64,000 bases of DNA from Marinomonas foliarum. Its GTDB lineage: Bacteria; Pseudomonadota; Gammaproteobacteria; Pseudomonadales; Marinomonadaceae. Both the position numbers and the translations under genes were made by a program. The stretch is taken from NCBI RefSeq assembly GCF_003337275.1, contig NZ_QPJQ01000003.1:62001-126000 (forward strand). Reading direction: 5' to 3'. The notes below the pieces were generated by a model. That model made no database searches. It had not been told where the DNA came from and worked only from the letters and a program-made list of their open reading frames with translations. Each line of letters opens with the position of its first letter. Position 1 is the first letter of the stretch. Below are positions 18,012 to 27,677 of the stretch, piece after piece.

Positions 18012-18962
18012 TTATGCGTTTTCAATAAGGCGTTTATCCCAGTAGGGATGCGAACGGCCAAAAAAGTCTGCCATAAAATCAAGAAAATACACCACTTTTG
18101 AAGACTTTAGTCTGTTGCCTGGATAGAGAGCATAAATGCTTTGTTGGGTGTCTTTCTCTGATCCTTCCCAGTTCTCTAGCAAGGCAACCAATTCTCCTGA
18201 TGCCAAGTGCTTAAATACTAACCAGCGTGGAAATAAAATAATTCCTTGGCCAGCTAAGGCAGCTTGCACCAGAATGTCTGCATTGTTGCTGCATAGGTTG
18301 CCAGTGACTTCAATGTACTCAAATGCGGTCTTGCCTTCCTGTTGGAAGAACCAGCTACGACGTCCGTTATTGCCTTTATAAACCAAGCAGTTTAAATCGA
18401 GCAGTTGCTTTGGCTGAGTTAGGGTGTCGATTTTTTCTTTTATGCTTTCAAGATAACTTGGTGCTGCGCACAGTACGAATTGTTCGTCGGCAATGGCTTG
18501 GTAATTCAAACTAGAGTCTTCAAAACCACCAATTCTAATAACAATATCAGAGCCATTCGCGACAGGATCGACATAGGCATCGGTTAGCATCAATTCAACA
18601 TTAATGTCTGGATAGCGCTGCTGAAACTGACCGATTAATTGAGATAAGTGTAATCGGCCAAATGAAACGGGCGCATTAATGTTTAGATTGCCCTGTGGAG
18701 TGAGAAGCGAGCCTTTAGCATGCTCTGTGGCTAAATCTAGGCTAGTTAATGCTTCTCTTACTTCCGCAAAATAATAATCGCCCACTTCGGTAAGCTTTAC
18801 CGCACGGGTATGTCGATAAAAAAGACGCTGGCCAAGCTCCTCTTCCAAGGCTGAGATGTATCGAGAGATAGAAGACGGAGGTAAATTCAGCTCACGTGCA
18901 GCTGCAACAAAGCTACCTGTTTTAGCAACGGAAAGAAAAACTCTGAGTGGTTTGATGCTCAT
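18012..18962 (-). CDS. LysR-family transcriptional regulator
   Basis: 316 aa with an N-terminal winged helix (residues 1-60, AKTGSFVAAARELNLPPSSISRYISALEEELGQRLFYR) and a C-terminal substrate-binding fold. It belongs to the broad CrgA/DmlR-like group. It is transcribed away from the two YdcZ-type membrane protein genes, with an 89-base gap, so these are the likely targets. The ligand is unknown. Confidence 0.9.
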   Translation of the reverse strand: MSIKPLRVFLSVAKTGSFVAAARELNLPPSSISRYISALEEELGQRLFYRHTRAVKLTEVGDYYFAEVREALTSLDLATEHAKGSLLTPQGNLNINAPVSFGRLHLSQLIGQFQQRYPDINVELMLTDAYVDPVANGSDIVIRIGGFEDSSLNYQAIADEQFVLCAAPSYLESIKEKIDTLTQPKQLLDLNCLVYKGNNGRRSWFFQQEGKTAFEYIEVTGNLCSNNADILVQAALAGQGIILFPRWLVFKHLASGELVALLENWEGSEKDTQQSIYALYPGNRLKSSKVVYFLDFMADFFGRSHPYWDKRLIENA

Positions 18963-19051
18963 AATGCAATTATTACTTGTTATCTGTGTTATTGATTTAA
19001 TTTAAGCATCAATGAACAATGCCCGCAACGAAAACAAGTGGAATAAAAGCT

Positions 19052-19480
19052 ATGCAAATAATTGTTTATCTCTTGGTGTTGGCAGCGGGCATGGGATTGT
19101 CTGTTGAGGCTGGACTGTTAGGGCCATTAGGCGAATTAGTTGGACATTTTTCAGCTACCTTGGCGATTTTTATGATTGGGTCGATATTGTTGTCATTGAT
19201 TATGGTGTTCTTTGCTAAGCCTAATTTACCTGAGTTGTTTAAACAGCCTAAATGGTTATTAACCGGCGGCGTTTTAGGACCTGTTTATGTTGTTTTTCTC
19301 ACCATAGCAACACCTATTATTGGTGTGGGTATGACGATGACCAGTGTTTTATTAGGACAAATCGGTATGAGTCTGGTGATTGATCATTATGGTTTGTTGG
19401 GCAGTGAAAAACGCGGGATTGATCCGTATCGAATTTTGGCTGTGGTGATGATTGTCGCCGCCCTTTGGCTTTTGAGTTAG
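19052..19480 (+). CDS. YdcZ-family DMT membrane protein, copy 1
   Basis: 142 aa, five hydrophobic helices, DMT superfamily YdcZ type (PF04657-like), with GPVYVVFLTIATPIIGVGMTMT and LLGQIGMSLVIDHYG. The ATG at 19052 has GGA upstream and gives the usual length; a start at 19019 adds 11 polar residues. It is followed 11 bases later by a paralogue, suggesting the two form a heteromeric carrier. Substrate unknown; probably controlled by the divergent LysR. Confidence 0.85.
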   Translation: MQIIVYLLVLAAGMGLSVEAGLLGPLGELVGHFSATLAIFMIGSILLSLIMVFFAKPNLPELFKQPKWLLTGGVLGPVYVVFLTIATPIIGVGMTMTSVLLGQIGMSLVIDHYGLLGSEKRGIDPYRILAVVMIVAALWLLS

Positions 19481-19491
19481 GAGAAAATAGT

Positions 19492-19953
19492 ATGACCGTA
19501 ATTATCGCCGTGTTTATGTTGATATTGGGTGGTGTGGCCCTGTCTGTTCAGTCTTCCATTAATGGCCGTCTTGGCAATACGGTTGGCGTAATTGCCAGTG
19601 CTTGGCTGACTTTTGTGACTGGTTTCGCTATCTCCTTCTTGCTGTTTTTCTTCTTTGAACCAAACCATGATGTCACGCTTTTTAGTGCGCCTAAGTGGCA
19701 GCTTATGGGAGCGTTATTTGGTGTGATGTATATGTTAATTGTGGTGTTTGCTGTGCCTAAAATTGGTATAGCAGCAGCGACAGTCTGTACGATTTCAGGT
19801 CAATTGATTATGAGTCTGGTCATCGACCATTTTGGCTGGTTGGAAAATAATATTATTCCATTAGATAGCAGCAGATACATTGCGATTCTGTTGTTAATTG
19901 GCGCGATCACAATGATCTATTTGAGTAACAAACGCAGTTTAAAAGCAGCTTAA
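19492..19953 (+). CDS. YdcZ-family DMT membrane protein, copy 2
   Basis: 153 aa, paralogue of the preceding gene. SGQLIMSLVIDHFGWL matches LGQIGMSLVIDHYGLL of copy 1, and FGVMYMLIVVFAVPKIGIAAAT matches its VYVVFLTIATPIIGVG stretch. AGGAG lies 8 bases before the ATG at 19492, which rules out the longer frame opening at 19465 inside copy 1. Five helices predicted by eye. Two adjacent half-size DMT genes are often obligate partners, as in small multidrug-resistance pairs; that is inference. Confidence 0.85.
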   Translation: MTVIIAVFMLILGGVALSVQSSINGRLGNTVGVIASAWLTFVTGFAISFLLFFFFEPNHDVTLFSAPKWQLMGALFGVMYMLIVVFAVPKIGIAAATVCTISGQLIMSLVIDHFGWLENNIIPLDSSRYIAILLLIGAITMIYLSNKRSLKAA

Positions 19954-19973
19954 TTATTCACCCTGTTATCTTT

Positions 19974-20016
19974 AGTGGCCTAGTCGATTTGTAAACAATA
20001 GATCGGCTAGGCCACT
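19974..20016 (+). terminator. Hairpin after the YdcZ pair
   Basis: A 15-bp stem (one T-G) between AGTGGCCTAGTCGAT and ATCGGCTAGGCCACT with a 13-base loop, followed by the T-rich TTCGTCTTTACTTC. Probable terminator. Confidence 0.75.
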
Positions 20017-20165
20017 TTCGTCTTTACTTCTTCAAATGCTGTCGTCTTAATAGAGCTGGCTCAAAAAAATGTCACAGAACAACCTTCTGTATTGTTCGCT
20101 TCGCTTGTAAACTGATATTTTTAGATGAAAAACTGCGACTTAAGGTTTGCGTTTACGGAGTAGAA

Positions 20166-20609
20166 ATGAATATTCAGGAAGCGAATGTCGTAGATTTAGA
20201 ACCTGTTAAGCTCTTTATTAGCCAAGTTTCTGCAGTGGACGTGTTGCCTCACTTCAATGTTCAGGGAAAAGCGGAATACCAAGCGCGTGTCTTACCCGAT
20301 ATTATTACGACGTTTGATGTAGAACGTTTCCAGACTCTAAAGGTCGTAGACTCTGGCGAGATCGTTGGTTTTGCTGCGTTACGTGATGGCAATTATCTTA
20401 CTCATTTATTTGTGTCTAAATCGCTGCAAGGTCAGGGGATTGGTAAACAATTACTTAGCGCTTTATTAGAGACGACAGACGCTAAAGAGATCAGTCTGCG
20501 TTCGTCGGTGAATGCGGTTGGCTTTTATGAATCTTATGGGTTTGAAGTAACAGGGAGCGAGGCCGATTTTAATGGTATTCGCTTTGTGCCTATGTGTTTG
20601 GTGCGTTGA
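20166..20609 (+). CDS. GNAT-family N-acetyltransferase
   Basis: 147 aa with the GNAT core: acetyl-CoA loop LQGQGIGKQLLSAL (about residues 90-105) and the C-terminal NAVGFYESYGFEVTG motif. CGGAG precedes the ATG. The substrate is unknown. It is followed 25 bases later by the YnfA-type gene and may share its transcript. Confidence 0.88.
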   Translation: MNIQEANVVDLEPVKLFISQVSAVDVLPHFNVQGKAEYQARVLPDIITTFDVERFQTLKVVDSGEIVGFAALRDGNYLTHLFVSKSLQGQGIGKQLLSALLETTDAKEISLRSSVNAVGFYESYGFEVTGSEADFNGIRFVPMCLVR

Positions 20610-20634
20610 TTAGATTATTAGAAGGAATACCCTT

Positions 20635-20967
20635 TTGCCTGAGTTAAAAACACTAGGTCTTTTTATGGTAACCGCACTGGCAGAGATTGTTGGCTGCTAT
20701 TTGCCTTACCTTTGGTTGCGTGAAGGCAAAACAATCTGGTTGTTAGTGCCTGCCGCATTAAGCTTGGCGGCATTTGCTTGGTTGTTAACGCTGCATCCGA
20801 CAGCATCAGGCAGAGTCTATGCGGCTTATGGCGGTGTTTATATCTTCATGGCCGTTTTATGGCTCTGGTTTGTTGACGGCATTCGTCCAACTACTTGGGA
20901 TATGCTTGGTTCTGCGGTGGCGCTATTAGGAATGGCAATTATTATGTTTGCACCACGGTCAGCATAA
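20635..20967 (+). CDS. YnfA/UPF0060 small membrane protein
   Basis: 110 aa with four membrane helices, starting at TTG (20635) with AAGGA 8 bases upstream. [17 protein letters not shown] and [15 protein letters not shown] are hallmarks of the YnfA family, an SMR-like fold in the DMT superfamily. The transport role is unproven. The very end of the gene forms the left arm of a hairpin shared with the intergenic region. Confidence 0.9.
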   Translation: MPELKTLGLFMVTALAEIVGCYLPYLWLREGKTIWLLVPAALSLAAFAWLLTLHPTASGRVYAAYGGVYIFMAVLWLWFVDGIRPTTWDMLGSAVALLGMAIIMFAPRSA

Positions 20968-20980
20968 CGACAGACCGTGG
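20953..20980. terminator. Hairpin between ynfA-like gene and dxs
   Basis: CCACGGTC / GACCGTGG with a 12-base loop containing the stop codon, between convergent genes. No strong T-run; possible bidirectional terminator. Confidence 0.45.
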
Positions 20981-21004
20981 CTTAGATTCAGCCTTGGACG
21001 CTTT

Positions 21005-22900
21005 TTATAGCGAGTTCAGCTTCTTTTCGATGGCTTTTTGAATGCCTTCTGCGTCCAATCCTACACGTTTTAGCATAGAAGCATGGCTGGCATGTTCTTC
21101 ATATTGGTCTGGTAGGCCAAGGTGAAGTGTTGGAATGTTTATGTTGTTCGCAATTAGGAACTCACTAACTGCTGAACCAGCTCCGCCCATGATGGCATTT
21201 TCTTCAACGGTTACGATAAGTTTTGCCTCGCGATTAGCAAGTAACGCTTCTTCATCGATTGGTTTAACAAAGCGCATATCGAGCAAGGTTGCGTCTAACT
21301 TATCCGCGGCTTGCAGTGCATCATAAGTTGGGCGACCAAAACCGCAAATAACAATACCTGATTGACCTGTTCGTAGTGTACGAGACTTGCCAATTTCAAG
21401 TGTGCTCAATGTTGATTCAATATCAACACCTTGCCCTGTTCCACGCGGATAACGCACGGCAGCGGGGCCTTTGTATTCGTAGCCTGTTTGTAGCATTTTA
21501 CGGCATTCGTCTTCATCAGAAGGCGCCATAACAACCATGTTTGGAATGCAACGAAGGTAACTTAAATCGTAAACGCCAGCATGAGTTGGGCCGTCTTCAC
21601 CGACTAATCCCGCTCGGTCAATGGCGAACAAAACATCAAGGTTTTGCAAAGCGACATCGTGGATGAGTTGATCGTAAGCGCGTTGCAGAAAAGTCGAGTA
21701 AATTGCGACAACGGGTTTCACGCCATCACATGCCATGCCAGCGGCTAATGTCACCGCGTGTTGCTCTGCAATGGCAACATCAAAGTATCTTTCTGGAAAG
21801 CGATCAGCAAACTCAATGAGGTCAGAGCCTTCTTTCATAGCTGGAGTGATAGCGACCAATTTGTCGTCTTGTTCGGCTGCATCACATACCCATTTCCCAA
21901 ACACATTACAGTATTTTGGTAATTTGCTTTTCTCTACGTTTGGTTTCGGATCAGGCTCGATCTTATTGATAGCGTGATAGCCGATAGGGTCGCCTTCAGC
22001 GGGTTCAAAGCCTTTGCCTTTTTTTGTTATGACATGAAGGAATTGAGGGCCTTTTCTGTCTTTTAGATTAGCGATAGTAGTTAATAAGTGGTCCATATCG
22101 TGGCCATCAATCGGCCCGATATAGTTAAAGCCAAGTTCTTCAAACATCATGCCTGGCGATACCATGCCTTTCATGTGCTCTTCGGCTTTTCGAGCTAGCT
22201 CTAATGCTGAAGGTAAGCCTGAGAAGACTTTTCTTCCGCCTTCTCTAATGTGGTCATAAGTTTTACTGGCCCAAATACGGGCAAAATAACTGGATAATGC
22301 GCCAACCGGCTTCGAAATGGACATTTCGTTGTCATTTAGAATGACCAGCATATCGGCTTTTACATCCCCCGCATGATTAAGTGCCTCGAACGCCATACCT
22401 GCAGACATGGCGCCATCACCAATGATAGCAACGGCTTTGCGGTTTGTTTTTAATTGACGTGCAGCTAGGGACATACCAAGCGCAGCGCCAATGGATGTAC
22501 TTGAGTGCCCAACGCCAAAGGTATCGTATTCACTTTCATCGCGTTTAGGAAAACCGGATATACCGTTTTCTTGTCGAATGTTGAGTAAAGCTTCACGACG
22601 TCCCGTCAGAATTTTGTGTGGGTAGGCTTGATGGCCTACATCCCAGACGATACGATCTTCAGGAGTGTTGTATAAGTAATGCAGAGCGACAGTAAGTTCG
22701 ACCACGCCCAGTCCTGCACCAAAGTGCCCACCCGTTTGTCCTACGCTATATAGCATGAACTCTCGTAGTTCGCGGACAAGCGCAGGTAATTGCTCTTTTT
22801 TTAAAGCACGCAAGTCAGCAGGAGAATTGACTTGATCAAGTAGCGGCGTTTCAGGGCGCGCTGTTGGTATCTCTTCGAACATGGGCACGGGTTTAGTCAC
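21005..22900 (-). CDS. dxs: 1-deoxy-D-xylulose-5-phosphate synthase
   Basis: TPP-dependent condensation of pyruvate and glyceraldehyde 3-phosphate, first step of the MEP isoprenoid route; DXP also feeds thiamine and pyridoxal synthesis. The 631-aa protein has [12 protein letters not shown], the TPP/Mg motif [24 protein letters not shown], and a transketolase C-domain. The frame opens with GTG at 22900; an ATG at 22882 is an alternative, and neither has a clear ribosome site. It is third in xseB-ispA-dxs, 32 bases after ispA. Confidence 0.97.
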   Translation of the reverse strand: MTKPVPMFEEIPTARPETPLLDQVNSPADLRALKKEQLPALVRELREFMLYSVGQTGGHFGAGLGVVELTVALHYLYNTPEDRIVWDVGHQAYPHKILTGRREALLNIRQENGISGFPKRDESEYDTFGVGHSSTSIGAALGMSLAARQLKTNRKAVAIIGDGAMSAGMAFEALNHAGDVKADMLVILNDNEMSISKPVGALSSYFARIWASKTYDHIREGGRKVFSGLPSALELARKAEEHMKGMVSPGMMFEELGFNYIGPIDGHDMDHLLTTIANLKDRKGPQFLHVITKKGKGFEPAEGDPIGYHAINKIEPDPKPNVEKSKLPKYCNVFGKWVCDAAEQDDKLVAITPAMKEGSDLIEFADRFPERYFDVAIAEQHAVTLAAGMACDGVKPVVAIYSTFLQRAYDQLIHDVALQNLDVLFAIDRAGLVGEDGPTHAGVYDLSYLRCIPNMVVMAPSDEDECRKMLQTGYEYKGPAAVRYPRGTGQGVDIESTLSTLEIGKSRTLRTGQSGIVICGFGRPTYDALQAADKLDATLLDMRFVKPIDEEALLANREAKLIVTVEENAIMGGAGSAVSEFLIANNINIPTLHLGLPDQYEEHASHASMLKRVGLDAEGIQKAIEKKLNSL

Positions 22901-22932
22901 ATTTAATTAATCTAAAAAAGCGGGTAAGTATA

Positions 22933-23814
22933 TCAGTGGTTGCGGTCAATAATATAGTTCGCGAGCTCAACTAAGGGTTTGGCAGCCTCTCCAAATGGTG
23001 AGACCGCTGTAATAGCTTGTTTATGTAGGTGTTTAGCAAGTGCTTGTGCACCTTCTAGCCCTAGCAGTTTTGGATAAGTTGGCTTATTGGCTTCTTCATC
23101 CGAGAATTGTGTTTTTCCAAGTGTCGCTGTGTCGCTGGTGATATCAATAATATCGTCTTGAACCTGAAAGGCTAGGCCAATAGCTGCAGCATAAGCGTCT
23201 AGGGCTGCTAAATCGCGTTCACTATGAGCGCCAGTACTGATAGCACCCATGCGCACGCTGGCTCGAATTAACGCACCCGTTTTGTGTTGGTGCATTTGCT
23301 CTAGCGCTTTAACATCAATGTCTTTGTCGACATTGGCTAAGTCGATCATTTGCCCTGTCACCATGCCATGACGGCCAGAAGCATGAACAAGCTCTTGAAT
23401 TAACTGCAGCTGAGTATCAGTGCTTTGGTGTTTTACGTCACTCAATAGCTCAAAAGCAAAAGTTTGCAAGGCATCGCCAGCCAGAATAGCAGTGGCTTCA
23501 TCGAATTGAATATGACAAGTGGGTTTACCGCGGCGCAGGTCATCGTCGTCCATTGCTGGTAGGTCGTCATGAATTAATGAATAAGCATGAATAGACTCGA
23601 CGGCAGCAGCGCTCGCGTCAGTTAGCTCACAAGCGGGACCAAACAAAGACGCTGCAGCGTAGGTCAGCATTGGTCGAACTCGCTTCCCACCATTAAATAG
23701 GCTATACATCATAGCGTCTTGTAGATGTGTCGCGGGCGTATATAGGCTTAGGTTTTGCTTTAAATAATCATTAACTCGGTGACGAGTATAGTCAGAAAAA
23801 TCGTCTAAGGTCAC
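22933..23814 (-). CDS. ispA: Farnesyl diphosphate synthase
   Basis: Chain-elongating prenyltransferase making geranyl then farnesyl diphosphate. The 293-aa protein has the first aspartate-rich motif DDLPAMD at residues 83-89 and the second, DDIID, at 220-224, plus NGGKRVRP. The start is GTG, overlapping the xseB stop (GTGA). The two residues before the first motif are of the short-product type, consistent with farnesyl rather than longer products. Confidence 0.96.
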   Translation of the reverse strand: MTLDDFSDYTRHRVNDYLKQNLSLYTPATHLQDAMMYSLFNGGKRVRPMLTYAAASLFGPACELTDASAAAVESIHAYSLIHDDLPAMDDDDLRRGKPTCHIQFDEATAILAGDALQTFAFELLSDVKHQSTDTQLQLIQELVHASGRHGMVTGQMIDLANVDKDIDVKALEQMHQHKTGALIRASVRMGAISTGAHSERDLAALDAYAAAIGLAFQVQDDIIDITSDTATLGKTQFSDEEANKPTYPKLLGLEGAQALAKHLHKQAITAVSPFGEAAKPLVELANYIIDRNH

Positions 23815-24053
23815 GAGTTTGATTCCGGGTCAAAAGTTTCTAGGTGCTCGCCATCTTGTTTCTCTAGCAGAATTTGAACTTTTTGTTCCGCTTGAGTAAG
23901 AACGGATTGGCAATCTTGGCTAAGTTTAACGCCTTTCTCGAAAGCCTTTAATGCTTCCTCTAGAGAAAGTTCATTAGACTCTAGTTGAGTAACAAGTGAG
24001 TCTAGTTCACTTAGATTTTCTTCAAAATGACGTACAGTTGTTTTTCGAGACAT
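23811..24053 (-). CDS. xseB: Exodeoxyribonuclease VII small subunit
   Basis: 80 aa, all-helical small subunit of Exo[35 protein letters not shown] is the family signature. It partners XseA (not in the window) to degrade single-stranded DNA. First gene of the xseB-ispA-dxs operon, with a 4-base overlap to ispA, and divergent from pomA. Confidence 0.96.
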   Translation of the reverse strand: MSRKTTVRHFEENLSELDSLVTQLESNELSLEEALKAFEKGVKLSQDCQSVLTQAEQKVQILLEKQDGEHLETFDPESNS

Positions 24054-24227
24054 GATGACTACTCTTGTTTTAACCCACGTTTTGTAACAGAAAATGGTCT
24101 ACTGTTCGAGGGAGTGTTAAGGAAAATTACAAAAATCATGTAAGAAGATGTCATTCTTAGTCTTACTTTCGTATAGAATTGCAGAAACGTATCGGTCGTA
24201 TTATAGCTTTTTTGTCAGGAGACGTGT

Positions 24228-24983
24228 GTGGATATCGCAACGTTAATAGGACTTATTGGGTCCTTTATAGTAATTATCTCAGCTATTTTTGTTGGTGGAT
24301 CGGCAGGGATGTTCGTCAATATGCCATCAATATTGATTGTACTGATTGGTTCTTTATTTGTTGTATTAATGCAATATCCACTAAGCCAGTTTTTGAGTGC
24401 TGGTAAAGTTGCAGCAAAAGCCTTCATGTTTAAAAGTGTTCCACTGGATACTTTGATTGATGAAATTTATGGCTTGGCTGATGAAGCTCGTAAAGGTGGT
24501 CTGCTTTCGTTAGAAGGGAGAGAAGTGAGTCATCCTTTCTTGTCGAAAGGGATTCAAATGCTGGTAGACGGGCATGACAGTACCGTTGTTAAAAGTCAGT
24601 TATCTAAGGATATGAATCAGGCTTATATACGGCATACTGCTGGTGCGAAAGTATTTAAAGCCTTTGGCGATGTTGGCCCTGCCATGGGGATGATTGGTAC
24701 ATTAGTTGGCTTGGTACAGATGCTGGCAAACATGTCAGATCCAAAAGCAATTGGCCCTGCTATGGCGGTTGCTCTATTAACAACACTGTACGGTGCCATG
24801 ATGGCGAATATGGTGTTTTTGCCCATGCAAGTAAAACTAAATATTCGTGCTGATGAAGAGTTAATTTGCCAAAAATTAATATTGGATGCTTTGCTTGCTA
24901 TTCAGTCTGGTCAGAATCCTCGTATTTTGGATGGTGCGTTGAAAGCTTATATGGCCGAAAATAAGCGGTCAGAACGTGAATAA
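24228..24983 (+). CDS. pomA: Flagellar motor stator PomA (MotA family)
   Basis: The 251-aa stator subunit has four membrane helices: two near the N-terminus, a cytoplasmic loop (~65-145), and a pair at ~150-205 with GPAMGMIGTLVGLVQML. The start is GTG at 24228 with AGGA upstream. Location divergent from xseB-ispA-dxs and upstream of a MotB-like gene is the arrangement of Vibrio pomAB. Sodium rather than proton coupling is inferred from that synteny and the marine setting. Confidence 0.92.
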   Translation: MDIATLIGLIGSFIVIISAIFVGGSAGMFVNMPSILIVLIGSLFVVLMQYPLSQFLSAGKVAAKAFMFKSVPLDTLIDEIYGLADEARKGGLLSLEGREVSHPFLSKGIQMLVDGHDSTVVKSQLSKDMNQAYIRHTAGAKVFKAFGDVGPAMGMIGTLVGLVQMLANMSDPKAIGPAMAVALLTTLYGAMMANMVFLPMQVKLNIRADEELICQKLILDALLAIQSGQNPRILDGALKAYMAENKRSERE

Positions 24984-25010
24984 TATTTTAGTTGTTAATG
25001 GAATATTTGA

Positions 25011-26003
25011 ATGAGCGATGAAGAAGAGTCAGATTGCCCTGAATGTGTAGAGGGCCTACCTGCTTACATGGGGACCTTTGCGGATCTCATGTCTTTGCTG
25101 ATGTGTTTCTTTGTGCTGTTACTTTCATTCTCTGAAATGGATGTTATCAAGTTCAAGCAAATTGCAGGTTCATTAAAAATGGCGTTTGGTGTTCAGCGTG
25201 AGGTTAGCGCAGAATCTATTCCTATGGGGACATCTGTGATTGCTCAAGAATTCAGCCCTGGTCGACCTGAGCCAACACCAATCAATGAAGTTAAACAAAA
25301 GGCAGATACTACGCCTGAAAATACACTTGAGGTGATATGTAAGCCTGGTGATGCCGAATTAAAAGATCAAAGCGATTCAGGTTCTCCTTCGCCAGTAACT
25401 TATGTTGATAAATCAAACGCGGATCTTGATCGTGAGAAAAAAATACAGGAAACAGAGGGTGATGCTCAAATGATCGCCTCGATCATGCGTGAGGAAGTCT
25501 CTAAAGGCTTAGTAGAAATTGAAACACAGGAACAAACCATCACCATACGAATTAAAGACCAAGGTTCATTTGAATCAGGCTCAGCTGAGCTGAATTACGA
25601 CTTTATTCCTGTTATCGATGTGATTCGTGATGTTCTTGTTGGTATACAAGGGACGATTTCTGTCGAAGGTAATACGGATAATGTTCCTATCGTTAGTGGT
25701 CGTTTTCGTTCAAATTGGCAATTGTCTTCTGCGCGTGCGATTTCTGTTGCTGAAGAGCTATTCTCAACGGGACAGCTTGATCAAAGCCGTTTTGCTGTAA
25801 CAGGTTATGCAGACACTCGGCCATTAGTGGCAAATGATACCGCTGCCCATAGAGCAACAAACCGACGAGTAGAGATTGTTATTAAGCAAAATGACACATC
25901 ACGCCCGAAAATGCGCAATACTGTGGATGAAATTTCGACAGATGGTGTTCTGGAGTTTGATCTTGATATGGTCGATGAATTGAGACCAGACGAGATTTTC
26001 TAA
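25011..26003 (+). CDS. pomB: Flagellar motor stator PomB (MotB family)
   Basis: 330 aa. The single membrane helix near 20-42 starts TFADLMSLLMCFFVLLLSF and carries the ion-binding Asp25. Next come a plug/linker region (~50-180) and a C-terminal OmpA peptidoglycan-binding domain (~195-295) with EGNTDNVPI and the ATNRRVEIVI motif. Short acidic N- and C-tails are present. It pairs with PomA, 27 bases upstream, to form the torque-generating stator. A hairpin terminator follows. Confidence 0.93.
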   Translation: MSDEEESDCPECVEGLPAYMGTFADLMSLLMCFFVLLLSFSEMDVIKFKQIAGSLKMAFGVQREVSAESIPMGTSVIAQEFSPGRPEPTPINEVKQKADTTPENTLEVICKPGDAELKDQSDSGSPSPVTYVDKSNADLDREKKIQETEGDAQMIASIMREEVSKGLVEIETQEQTITIRIKDQGSFESGSAELNYDFIPVIDVIRDVLVGIQGTISVEGNTDNVPIVSGRFRSNWQLSSARAISVAEELFSTGQLDQSRFAVTGYADTRPLVANDTAAHRATNRRVEIVIKQNDTSRPKMRNTVDEISTDGVLEFDLDMVDELRPDEIF

Positions 26004-26035
26004 AAACCTTAGTTAGATGTTTATTGTAGAGATTT

Positions 26036-26063
26036 AATAAAGGAGCTAGCGCTCCTTTATTTA
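26036..26063 (+). terminator. Terminator of pomAB
   Basis: Perfect stem AATAAAGGAGC / GCTCCTTTATT with loop TAGC; the right arm runs into TTTATTTAT. Confidence 0.85.
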
Positions 26064-26142
26064 TGGCCTGTAAAAAGTGTTGTTGATTTTTAATGCTGAG
26101 ATTTAGACGGTTTTTTGTTATGGTTTACCAAGACAAAATTGA

Positions 26143-26955
<813 letters not shown>

Positions 26956-26966
26956 TTATCCACCCT

Positions 26967-27012
26967 CTAGAAACAAGAATGGCCGCAAATATGCGGCCAT
27001 TCTTGTTTCTAG
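26967..27012. terminator. 21-bp perfect inverted repeat between dapB and marR
   Basis: Arms of 21 bases (CTAGAAACAAGAATGGCCGC plus A, and its complement) with loop AATA, between convergent genes. The short TTTCTAG tails leave few T, but stem length argues for a bidirectional terminator. Confidence 0.75.
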
Positions 27013-27047
27013 CTTTCTGTTCTTTGGTGCTTAGCAGCTTGTGCTTA

Positions 27048-27530
27048 TTAGGCGTCTGGCGAGTTAATATCAAGCAAAGGAGCAGCGTCCAGCGTTTCAG
27101 CATCCATCATCATCGCTATACGTTGCAGCGAAGCAAGTACTTGGGTTTGCTCCCAGCCTTCTAACGAATCAAATTCATCAATGAATTTTTCATGCAAAAG
27201 GGGTGGAGTCGTTTTTAATATTTCAATACCAAAGCTGGTTAAGCGTGCATTGACAATACGCTTATCCTTTTGACCTCTAACTCTTTCAACGTATTTCCTA
27301 TCTTCTAAGCGATTTAAAATGGTGGTAACAGTTGCTTGGCTTAATGACACGCTGTCTGAAATTTTTCGTACAGTTACATCACCTAGTTCTTCAATAGAGC
27401 GAAGCACCATGATTTGAGGAATGGTTAAACCGCAGGCTTTTACTACACGCTTGGATTGTAGGTCGGTGGCGCGGATGATACGTCGCAAGTGGACTAGGAC
27501 GTCATGTAAGTGTTGTGGTGAGTTAGACAT
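27048..27530 (-). CDS. MarR-family transcriptional regulator
   Basis: 160 aa from the ATG at 27530, MSNSPQHLHDVL; a GTG at 27557 is possible. The winged helix spans ~45-110: LTIPQIMVLRSIEELGDVTVRKISDSVSLSQATVTTILNRLE, then the wing KRIVNARLT. The ligand is unknown. The family includes EctR repressors of ectoine genes, and an ectABC cluster lies 7 kb away, but nothing here shows that it is EctR. The downstream (left) side is the 21-bp repeat; upstream is a 14-bp inverted repeat. Confidence 0.88.
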   Translation of the reverse strand: MSNSPQHLHDVLVHLRRIIRATDLQSKRVVKACGLTIPQIMVLRSIEELGDVTVRKISDSVSLSQATVTTILNRLEDRKYVERVRGQKDKRIVNARLTSFGIEILKTTPPLLHEKFIDEFDSLEGWEQTQVLASLQRIAMMMDAETLDAAPLLDINSPDA

Positions 27531-27623
27531 AGCTGTAATAGATCCAAAAAATTTCACGAATTATAAAGCTTTGTTAGAGTCTGTAAAAGCGAAGTTTAAA
27601 AATAATGTTACAGCTCAAACTAT

Positions 27624-27669
27624 AGAGGTATTTTTCGCATAAAGCATAGTAAACTCGAAAAATACCTCT
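27624..27669. repeat. 14-bp inverted repeat between phr and marR
   Basis: Perfect arms AGAGGTATTTTTCG (27624-27637) and CGAAAAATACCTCT (27656-27669), spacer 18. It lies 8 bases beyond the phr stop and about 95-140 bases upstream of the marR start, so it could be the photolyase-operon terminator, a MarR operator, or both. Confidence 0.6.
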
Positions 27670-27677
27670 TATAGCAT

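Noticed and set aside
24179-24427. Short reading frames on both strands over the start of pomA
   Set aside because: They are shadows of pomA, which has a clear ribosome site and family match from 24228.
27048-27530. Naming the MarR protein EctR
   Set aside because: EctR genes usually adjoin ectABC; this one is 7 kb away beside dapB and phr, and family-level similarity is not enough.
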